Positions 33,777 to 45,100 of a DNA stretch of 64,000 bases are shown here, in pieces. The notes beneath the pieces are model-generated. The model did not search any database. It was not told the origin of the DNA and saw only the letters and a list, made by a program, of their open reading frames with translations. This stretch comes from Actinernus sp. WN-2022 (Eukaryota; Cnidaria; Anthozoa; Actiniaria; Actinernidae): positions 62,001 to 126,000 of the forward strand of contig JAOWCC010000807.1 in NCBI GenBank assembly GCA_030867875.1, read 5' to 3'. Position 1 is the first letter of the stretch, and every line of letters begins with the position of its first letter. The position numbers and the translations under genes are program-made.

Positions 33777-36700
33777 CTAACTATGATGCATGAGTATTCT
33801 TTTCAACTCATTGTTGAAGCTCAAGGTCTCTTCGCTCGTTCTTCTGGAATCACCAGTAAGTCAATAACGAAAATTTTCCGTCCTACACGAGCGACCCCTA
33901 CCTGTCCCTATTTTTCGCCACCAATGACCGTTCCACGCCCTCCATCAAATTCCTAAAGCACTGCGACATTTCTTCCTGCTTGTCGGGAGGTGTCTGTAGT
34001 GCGATCACGCTCTGTTGGAGCTCACTGAAGTACTAAGTGAATGTAAACAACACATTTACAATATTACGAGAGAAGCTGTTTAAAGTGCCTATAACCCTTC
34101 TTGCAATTTTAATAGCTATGAACCTCAGAAACGTTTTGAGTACTTTTGGTTTACAGTGAATACCTTATGTTCTATGCTTGTTTGAAATCGTGTAAATGTG
34201 ACCTTTCCTAACCCACGACCGCGTAAGTAAAAGCCTGGGTCGATTCCTGGGTAGACGTCATATAATTAATTCGGCTTTGCAATACTTCGAAGAAATACTT
34301 AAAATGTTCACTAAAATGACTTTTTCTTTACTAACAACTCACAAATTGTGTATATGTTTTTATACATCGAGTTGCTGTGATAGAAAGGCGCCAAGGAGAA
34401 TAATGCATTAATGGTTTGGTTAGAAGAAGAGCCTCCAGGTTAGCTCAGTGGTTGAGCGCCGGTCTATCGTGCGCCGGGGAGGTCGCGGGTCCAAACCCTG
34501 TCAGGACGAACACTCAGAGCTTTAAAGTGCAAGTAGAGCCATAAAACAACATGAACTCTTTTCGTTCCAAATTCTATTTCTGACATACTTCAGTTGTCTA
34601 ACTTAGTTTTCTTCGAGGCAGGAGCAGCAATAGCCCACTTCCGCGATATGCTTTACTTGTCACGCACAAAGGTTTCAATACGAGGCTCCGTGCTAAATTA
34701 AATTTATTATTTTCTTTTAAAAAATAATAAATTTAATTTAGCACGGAGCCTCGTATTGAAACATTTGTGCGTGACAAGTATAGCATATCGCGGAAGTGGG
34801 CTATTAAACTAGAATAAACGCTACCCGAATTGCGGGATTGATTCATCTTGTGATGTCACAATGAAAACCTACGGGATTTTATTGTAGTTTTCTCTTGGGA
34901 GGGAGTTGATTCATCTTATGACGTCACAGGATCATGAAAAGTAACCAAAATTAGGGATTAAATGCCAGAAATGTTACAAAATTTGCAAGATTAATGCCTT
35001 TTTGTGAGAAACAAACACAATTTTTTTTTTCCGACATTATACTTGCACTTTAAAATAACTGAGCAGAAGGTGCTGCCTTTGTAATCGAACTGCAAATGGT
35101 TAGGACGTTAAATCGTAGGTCCCACGTCGGCCTCAAGTTTATCAGTCTTTGAAGACTCTTACGAGCTACCGACGTTATACAAGGTCCACTGAAACCGCGC
35201 GTTCTGATTGGCTAGCTACCGGTCCGGTGTTTTTTTTTTCAGACCGGCTAATCCCAAAGGTTTTCAAAATCAAAGTTTTTGACGAGATCCTTACGTAAAC
35301 GTACCCTAGCATTGAACATCGTGTATTAAAAGTCTTGGAAAAAGGGGGAAAACTGCAGAAACATGGCAGTGATTTGAATGAAACAAATAGCACACGCTCA
35401 CGACTGACTAATAGATCGCTTCTGTATGAGCGCGTCACACAAATAACGAAAGCCAATAAATACACATTAGACGATTTTTCAGGTAATACGGGCAGATATT
35501 TTACGAGTTGCGAATGTATTTTACCGAGACCGCAGGAGGCGAAACAAGCAACGAGTAAAATGTCAGCCCGTATTACCTGAAAAATCATCTAATAAGAGGC
35601 GGATTTATTATACAACACTTTAATTTTTTATATTCTCCTTGACCATTTTTGCTTTGAACGAACAAAGTAAAGCGGTTAATACTGGTTTACTAGCGGGTAA
35701 TACGACAATCTAGTGGGCAATACGCTGGCATATCAGTTTTTAACCTAATATGGTAAAATTACGTCATAGTCGTATAATAAAACCAAATAAATTGATCAGG
35801 AAAAAAATAAAACGTTACAGGCTTTAAGGTGGATTTCCACTGTCGCGTATTTTTTACGAAAGTAAAAACGTGCGTCAAGAAAACGTCCGTAAATAATTCC
35901 ACTGTCGCGTTTAAAATGCGTAATTTAAAAACGTCGCGATCTTTCTTTACTTACTTTTTTAAAATAGTCGTTTACGCGCTTAAAAACACCATTTTTTTTT
36001 CTCCGTACGATCTCCCGGCCGCAGACATACATTCATTCAAATGTCTTACCTCCTCGTTCAAGAGTATTAACCCTAGTAACGGTCTTGACATGGACCACTG
36101 GACAAGGAAGAGACAAGAGTACACCAATTACTTCTAAAGCCTGCATGGTTTTTATCGGCTGATTAAGACAACAGCTACTTATTTAAAAAAATATTTCACT
36201 TCCCCTGGCCCATCAACCTGGAGCTACAAATTGATCACCCTGTAAGCCAACTCACCTGATTCCTACAATCCTCGAACATGATAATATTAAGTACTGTAGA
36301 CAGCATCTGCAGGGGAAACAAAGGAAACATTTAGACCATTTCGCATGAACGGAACGTTGAGTGATTTTCGTATGTTTGTGATGAAATACAGCAAGACCGT
36401 TAGACGTAACGCGATGCCTCTTAAGTTATCTAGTAGTATTTTTATTATTATTATTAATATTTATCAGAATTGTAAGTAGATGCCTTGATCTCCAATTTGT
36501 AAACTTAAACGTATGTTAATAAAGACTATCGTCGTCGTCGTCGTCGTCTTCCTCCTCCTCGTCTTCCTCCTCCTCGTCTTCCTCCTCCTCCTCCTCCTCG
36601 CCCTCGTCGTCGTCCTCCTCCTCCTCGTCCTCCTCCTCCTCGTCCTCCTCCTCCTCGTCATCCTCCTCCTCGTCATCCTCCTCCTCCTCCTTGTCGTCCT

Positions 36701-39136
36701 CCTCCTCGTCGTCCTTGTCCTCCTCCTCCTCCCCGTTGTCCTTGTCCTTGTCCTCCTCCTCCTCGCCCTCGTCCTCCTTGTCCTCCTTGTCCTCCTTGTC
36801 CTCCTCGTCCTCCTCCTCCTCCTCCTCCTCCTCGTTGTCCTCCTTCTCCTCGCCCTCCTCCTCCTCCTCGTCCTCCTCCTCCTCGTCATCCTCCTCCTCA
36901 TCATCGTCGTCCTCCTCCTCCTTGTCGTACTCCTCCTCGTCGTCCTTGTCCTCCTCCTCCTCGCCCTCCTTGTCCTCCTCCTCCTCGTTGTCCTCGTTGT
37001 CCTCCTCCTCCTCGCCCTCGTCGTCCTCCTCCTCCTCGTGCTCCTCCTCGCCCTCATCGTCGTCCTCCTCCTCCTCCTCGTCCTCCTCCTCCTCGTCGTC
37101 CTCCTCCTCCTCGTCCTCCTCCTCCTCGTCCTCCTCCTCACCCTCGTCATCATCGTCATCCTCCTCCTCCTCCTCCTCCTCCTCGTCATCGTCGTCCTCC
37201 TCGTCCTCGTCCTCATCATCATCCTCCTCTTCCTCGTCATCATACGTCGTATACGGCAAGACTGTAGCTGTTTATTTTTATTTAACCTTATATATTTTCC
37301 ATTTTCTCCAAGCACATTAGCTCATCAAGGGAGCTTATGTGATACACAGATAAATATGTGAAGCGAGAAAATGGCAATGACAAGAATAATATGAAATAAG
37401 CAAAAACATGTGTCGTTAATCAAAAGTGCAGAAAGGTACAGAAATGCAGTGGAAGAAAGGTACTAATGTCATAAAGCTAAATGTGCATTTTACGATATTG
37501 ATACATATAAGTTGTTACATTTCAAAATAAATGAATATTTAACATTATAACCATCAAATATTTTCTCGCGCATGATTGGTTGAATGCATCACGTGACCCG
37601 ATATTTTCTCTCCGCGAGCGGGAAATATCAGCGAGTACACCCCCTGTCAGCGTATAAGCGCGCGTCAAAGAAAATATTTGAAGGATGATACAGAAACGTC
37701 ACAATGTAGGTTATTGTTGTTAACAACCTACACACATTTTTACAGAAATTAGTTATCCTTTGTACCTCCTGGTTATTAATATGATAATTTGTCGACTTTT
37801 GAATGCACGTGCATATTTCGTTAGTCAGCCATGGGCGCTCTAGGTGTAAACAAAGCACTATCCAAAACCTCGGCTCCAATGTGCTTCTCTTTGAAAAATT
37901 ATGTCTGCAATTGTAGATATTTTTCAGCGATAGGATTTGGTGTATTATTCTCATGAAATATTGAATTTAATGCATTTTTTTAGAAAACCTGAAATTTGGA
38001 GATTTTAGCCATTTTTCGACGTTTTACTCTCTCGAAAGAAATGTTCACAACTTGTTTCTATTTTTGCTACTCAATTTTATTTGGCATCAAGATTTAGTAA
38101 GATTTGGGAACTGTTACTTTTAACCAGTTTGGATGCCGTAATCACTTCTATTGACAGAAAGCTACGGTCTTTTCAACTTTGACAACGTTAGTAAGGTGAG
38201 AAATTGATAACCCAAAGTTTTCGCCAATTTCCGCCCGAGGGTTTTGATCAAATTTGCACTCTGCGCATGTGTTACGAGTTTGAACAGTATCTGGTTGTTT
38301 TGAAAAAAAAATCGTTGAACAAGATTTCGAATAATGGCTCAAAATGTCAAAAAAAAGTGTGGTTGACTTAAGTCACAATTACGTCATTAGTACGTGTGAT
38401 CGGGACAGGATTTTGACGTTCTCAGTTGTAATAATAAAGTTTGTACTGTTTGTAAAAATTGGAGCTCAATCAGGCACGAATATCAAAAGTTATCACATTT
38501 TGTTTAAAGTGGCTTCGGAGTTTCGATCGAGACACCTTAACAGTCATTAGCTGCGATGAAAGGCACAGATCGTATTCACAGGGCAGCCATGTTTAATCCC
38601 AGGGCCCGGTCAGTTGTTCGAAACAAGGTTAACTTTATCCCTGGGATAGCGCTAAATCTGTAATTGTAATCTGTACAGTTTAATACTGGGTTAGCGATTT
38701 AACCCCGGGGTAGTGCTTACCCTGGTTTAGAACAACCGGGCCCAGGAGTATTAAAAAACCTTTGTTTCCCCCCGTCTAACCTCGTTCTGAAACAACTCAG
38801 TGCTGGGCTAAACGTGGGGAATCCAACATGGCCGCCGCGTGATAAAAGCGAATAAATAATAAAATAAAAAAACAGGGAAGACAACTTACTTGCTGTAGCA
38901 TATCTGGGTGGGATTCTAGTATTGTTAGGCAGGTGGGTTGTTCTTCCATGCCTTGCGAGTTCTTTTTCCTTCGTTTTGACACACTTTTAAACAGGAAGGT
39001 GACAACGTAATCTAGAGTGCCACAGCAGCCTGTACAAACCATGATATCTGCCGAGAAGATATAGAGAATAATACATGGGTGCGCGGAGATATGGAATTTA
39101 TCTTCGAGTGTTCAACTCGATATCCGGTCACGAGTA

Positions 39137-39174
<38 letters not shown>

Positions 39175-42100
39175 CAATTCCATATCTCCAAGCGAACATG
39201 TACAATACTTGGACCTGGGCCCGGTTGTTCGAAGCAAGGGTAAGCGCGTGACGTGGACATCGCTGATTGGCTGATAGACGATATCCACACGCGTAAAATT
39301 ATCGTATTTTTACGTGTGTTCAGATACGATATTTCTCAGTGATGGAAATCCTCGTAAAACACTGTAGTTTATAGAATAAAACACATTTAACAACCAGCAA
39401 ATGAGCGCACGCTTGTCGGTTACCTGTTGCAGCAGCAATATGGTCATTTATACGAGGAAGTTAACCGCGGTTTAACTAAGCCGCGAAGTTCACAAAACGT
39501 GCTATTTATACGAAGACTTAGTTAAACCGCGAACGATCGTATAAATGGGTCAAAACCTGAAGTTCGCGAATAACTAAAGCCGTGGCTTAACTAAGGTCTC
39601 GTATAAATAGCACTAAAATAAACTTCATTGTAAACATTAGGCCCATTTATACGACAGCAAGTTGAACGTTCGTATAAATGGGTCAAAACATGAAGTTCGC
39701 GAATAACTGAAGCCGCGGCTTAACTAAGTCCTCGTATAAACAGCACTTAGTTAAGCCACGGCTTTAGTTATTCGCGAACTTCAGGTTTTGCCCCATTTAT
39801 ACGAACGTTAATTCAACTTGCTCTCGTATAAATGGCCCTAATATTTGCAATGACGTTTAGTGGCCGCTGGGATTTTAGGGCGGTCTCACAAACCACTGTG
39901 GTAAAGTCAACAACCGCTACTACTTTTAACTTTGCCGTCTACTGCCTTCACCTACGGCAAAAGATTAGGAAACAGAGCACGTCGATTGAAAAAAAAAAAC
40001 GTAATGTCAATAAAAAAAACGTGGGAGGAGGAAAATGAGCCAAACTAAGGACTAACGAGTTAGGGCGCCTATAGTCAAAGGGTAACAGTTTTCGTCTCAT
40101 TCGAAAGGTAATACTCACAAGAATCTCATAGTCACAACTAATCGCACTTTAGTGCGTTTGCGAAATCAGACGCTGATTGGCTGAGACGGGTGGTGATTCA
40201 GAGTGGAATCATCACTGTAGGCTCCGTGCGTTATTTATAACAAACTATTGACAAAAGTACTGAATCATCAAGCAATTCATCGGACTGTGCGATTCAAGCA
40301 AAATCACGTCTGACTCGGTAATTCCACGGAGAATTGTACTCGAAAAACCGATGTCGCCCTCGTCGTAAATTTGCGACTCAGGCGATATCGGTTTTCTCGT
40401 GCAATTATCCGTAGAATTGCCGAGTCAGGCATGTCGGTTTCCAACACTATATATCACCAGTTTAGAAGTCGAAGTGACAACAATACAACAGCTCACTAGT
40501 GATAAACGTTTAACGCCAAGCTGAGGCTAGCTCTGCCCAAAGGGATCTATAGTCAGTGGGTATACAGCGGCAATTTTCGGATACGAAAATGAACTATTTG
40601 TACAAAATCTGACACTAATATGTATGTATTATTTATAAAACCCACCTAAAGCTGTAAGTCCCTCCAATATGGAAGATAATATATATAAGAACACCTGCAA
40701 TATAACAAGACAAGGAGATCATTAATTCATGGTATCAAACTCATTAATAATTCGTGAAGGAAAAACAGGAAATGAATGTGCGATAAGTGATCTACAGGGG
40801 TGGATCCAGGGTAGTTTATGTGATTTCCGTAAACTACTCAACTTTTTTCAAACCTCTAATTATTAAAGAAAAGTCAAACAAAAATGAGTCATTTCTGCCG
40901 ATTCCTAACCGATTCCTGTCAGAGTAAACTACTCAGTCCAAACCCTGGATCCACCCCTGATCTATAAATCCTGATTACATAAACGTTTGCTACGATTTTC
41001 TCGGCCGAAATAGTTCTCCAAAATAACTGAGTAACACGACTCTAGACATCTAGACATTTGATACGCCAGCTCGAGTTCGTACATTTTGAGTTAAATAACC
41101 CGGCTCGAGTTTGTAAATCTAATAAAGCACGGCTACCAATTCTGTATCTGTTACATACAGGATTCTAATAAGCTTCAAGTTAGTATTCTTTATCTATTAG
41201 TACGTAGAGTAATCAAGAGAACGATGTAAAGCAGTCGAGTTGTGTGACCATTTACCTGGGGTTCTAGTCTACTTAGAAAATTCATATGATCTTGCGCTAG
41301 GATTTCCAGTAGAGCATAATATGCTTGACTGACTTTAGGATAATCCTGAAAAACAAGTTGAAAACGAGATAATGCATACGTTACAGTTTAAGAGCAGTTT
41401 TCGGTTAAGTGTAGTAAAACCAAACGCAAATTACCCACAGCCAGCCAATCATAGGAGCGAGTAATCACAAGTAACTCATAAATGGCTTCCCTGTGAGCCA
41501 ATGACAAACCAAAGCAAAGGTAAAACCAATTTGCGTTTGGTTTTACTTTGGATTCTGATTGGTTGGTTTACTTTCTCAGCCAATAGGAGAGCTTAGTAAA
41601 CGCGAACCCAAAACACTTCCGACACTCAATTGAAAGCCGCTCTAATGCATACGTTACAGTTTATTAGGGCAGCGTGAATGATTGTGTTGCGCAGCTAGTT
41701 ACAGGGTTGCCATCCATCAGGAAAAATAAATTCCTCTGACTTTTCCCTGACCAGAAAACTATTTTCACTGACCATAATAAAACTGTTCGAATGAAGTGTA
41801 CCCGCTTTACGTCCAAAACAAGTCAGTATCAAAACCTGTAGCCTGGTCGCAGACGCTTTGAGGCACGAGGGGCCGTCGTTGCAGCCTGCTATGCAGATGA
41901 ATTTTTTTACTCTCGTAAATTCGAAGAAAAAAGTAACGTCTGCTTACCCGAGCGCTTAATTAGTTTCCAATATGCAAGCATGACGTCAGCGCGTTTGTTT
42001 TATTTTTCTGCCCAATCAAAGCCATTGTTAGAATTTTAGTGAATTGGCGCGCCAGTGAACACTCTCCTATGATTGGTCAATGGCAAATGTATTGTCTGAA

Positions 42101-45100
42101 TTCCTTTTAAATGTAACATTACGTCACTTTCCAGGATATGGAAGGTACAATCTGATTGGTCCATAACACAATGAGGTCTGCATATTGGAAACTAATTAAG
42201 CGCTCGGGTAAGCAGACGTTACTTTTTTTCTTCGAATTTATGAGTGAAAAAATACGTCTGCATAGCAGGCTACCGTCGTGGCAGCCTCAAATTCCCTGAC
42301 TTTGACAAGAAACTTCGAATTTCTCTGACCAGATACAAAATTTCCTGACTTTTCCCTGACCTTGAAAAAATATAGTTTTTGTCTGACTTTTTCCCGACTG
42401 TGGCAACCTAGCCTGAGAAAACAGCCGACTCTGATCGCTCTCTCCACGGTAGAGACGTCTGGGCAACGAGCCAGAAAATTGCATACTGATGACGTAGCAG
42501 ATATTCACGATGCATAAATTAGTTGCAATCTCAGAAGCCGAAGAGGCGAACTTAGTCATTTTTGCTTTTCTCGCCGCTGAAAGAACGAAGTAAAGGAGCC
42601 ACAGACAGCACTGACATACGTTAAATAGGCTTGAATTTCCCGACTGTGATCCACTGCCAAGCAAACGAGCAGCATCAGTAGTTATGTACCTTGAAAACAA
42701 ACTCGTAGTTCGCCTCCAGCCTCTTCGGCTTCTGAGATCTATCTGCTACATCATCAATATATAATTTTCTGGCTCGTTGCCCAGACATTTCTTTCGCGGG
42801 GAGAACGATAAGAGTCGGCTGTTTTCTCAGGCTAGTGGCAACCCTGAGTTAATTATTCCCCGAAGTGGAAATGACTAGTGGTGGATATTTACCGTGCCGC
42901 GAAGCTACAAAGTAAATATCAACCGCGAGTCACCGACACTGAAAGGAATAATTGTTGCTGCCGCAGCGAGCGAGCCTGAAGTGAGCGAGCAAGTACTAAT
43001 GTGTGCATATGTTTTGGCGCATTGCATTGTGGTTATGCGCAAGTACACAAAAACTCAATGCGCGTGTACCATAATGCAATCTGAGCGTTCACTACAGCTT
43101 GTGATCGTCTTCGTTTGTATTTTTGCCACAATTCCTTCAGCGCTCCTTATTAGTCTCGTGTTTTGATGTGAAGTATACTAACCCACACAATATGTTTTGT
43201 AATATAATCACGCTAAGCTGACGACTCCACGTGTCACTGGAGTCGTTTAGTCGGACTCAGTGTGAGCGTATAGTTTGGGCGGAGATAATTTTCCAAAGAG
43301 CAAGCTCTCTCCTCTTTTCAAGATGATTAGCAACAAATTATTTATTACCTTCGATAAAGACACATCAATATAGTTACAATTTGAAAAGGACAGCGGGATT
43401 CAAAACTCACAAATTAGCATATCTCAATTACAGTTGATTTCCGGTGTTTTCGCTTCATCGGACTCTCGTATACATGCATCAGGAGTTCCGGACTTCCGGT
43501 TGGATCACACTGCATTCTGGGTAGGTGGGCTCAGAAAAGTGGGCATCAACTTCTAGATCGGCCATATTGGATTTGAGTGCAGTCAATTTTTGCTCCTTTG
43601 CAAGTTCAAAAACTTACTACCTAATACACGGAATATCTTACCTTTACAGATTCTTCAGTTGGGAGTTCTAAGTCGATGTTTAAGCTTTAGAACGGGATTA
43701 ATAAAGTTTCCAAGTTGACTGCGCTCAAATCCAATATGGCCGCTCTGGAAGTTGATGCCCACTTTTCTGAGCCCACCTACCCAGAATGCAGTGTGATCCA
43801 AACGGAAGTCCGGAACTCCTGATGCATGTATATGCATGCCTTTTTCGGGAGAACAGCAGTTGTTTTTGCTGGGAATCTTAAGAAAATGTCGGTAATTGGT
43901 AGACTTAGGAAATTTACCGGTAAAATATTGATATATCGGGACAAACTGAAAATACATCGCAACAACTTTTGAGAAAACACGTCACAGCTCAAACAGCCCC
44001 AAAGCTACACAATAGATTAATGTAACACACATCACACCTTGTTACCCTGTAATATATTTATCCTGCCAAAGAGCTACTGTAGGTTTTCTTCTAATATATT
44101 TCCTTATCACAGCGGCAACATTCACTACTTATTATTAGGTAAACTAGATTTAGTATAACACACACATGTGAAATTGCCATCCTCAAATCAAAAAGCCATT
44201 AACACTGAAGTGAATTCTTCGCACACGAGACCGAAAACAGTGAATATAGTGCATGATATTCCGAGTTTGAGAAACCAATAGTTGCAGTTGTAATATCAAG
44301 AAGTACTACCGCCTGCTTAGAAGCTTTGGATATCTATTCTTAAAGACCCTGTGTCCGAGCCCATGGTGCTTTGCGTGCGCAAATCACTTCCGTAGGCTAC
44401 GAAAATCAGAAAGATCGTTGTTGTTGTTATGTGACTCTCGAATCTTTCGAAATCCATCCCTAGTTTGGGCCATCGTGTAATTATTCATAGGTATATATGC
44501 TTAACTGACTTTCTTTTATCTTAACTTTTGAATATATTCTTTTTTAAATGAAACTTTACTTTAATCGTTCAGCAGTCCACATTTTACTTTCTCTAGATCT
44601 ACAAGAGAACACTTGTGGTTCAAAAGGACTACTACGTGAGTTTCCCAGGGATTTGCTGCACTAATGGACCGGCGGGCTTCGTTGGAAATACAAAGCACAA
44701 AGCATGCAACCACTTCTGGCATCAAGATCATTCGTAATTATAATTTCGCATGGCTAAGCTCCACTGAGGTGTTACGACGTATCTGTATATGTTTTGCATT
44801 TTTATTAGCAGAGAAAGCAATGTCCTTAACCTTTTTTTCATCCTCCAGTAGGTTCAGAAAGTCTTGCTATCAAAACTACGATCGCGGGTCAAAGTCCAAT
44901 CTGCCGAGTTCAGCTGTTACTTCGCTGTGAGTTTGACTCGAGTGCGAGTTCTGGTCGACATTTCAGTTTACACTCAAAATATATCATTCGCAAGGAAAGT
45001 AGAGATATTCAAATACAGCTAAGCAATACTGGAAACATGAAAACAAGGTAGCAAGAGTATGTGTTTGCTTGTAGAGTTGTGAAAAGTCGCACTCGTTAAC

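Larger units (their letters stand above)
34083..35052. mobile_element. Possible TTAA-flanked element carrying later insertions
   Basis: TTTAAAGTGCCTATAA at 34079 and TTGCACTTTAAAA at 35045 resemble the ends of the TTAA MITE at 13783-14234. Between them lie a tRNA-like head (34435-34505) and a 177-bp hairpin (34629-34805). The boundary match is short, so the outer element is tentative. Confidence 0.4.
41702..42846. mobile_element. Host element (CAGGGTTGCC ends) with two nested MITEs
   Basis: The outer ends CAGGGTTGCCA and TGGCAACCCTG are inverted and flanked by AGTTA at 41697-41701 and 42847-42851. Inside, repeats of CTGACTTTTCCCTGACCAG appear on both sides of the inserts. Two TAGCCTG-type MITEs (41882-42272 and 42409-42834) interrupt it, each with its own duplication. 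Confidence 0.75.

Noticed and set aside
34435..34505. Functional tRNA gene
   Set aside because: The T-arm is degraded (GGGTCCAAACCC) and there is no 7-bp acceptor stem.
36516..37259. 247-codon Asp/Glu frame as an acidic skeletal-matrix protein gene
   Set aside because: It lies wholly in a (GAN)n repeat inside an XPO7 intron, lacks a signal peptide and splice context, and equally long frames exist on the other strand.
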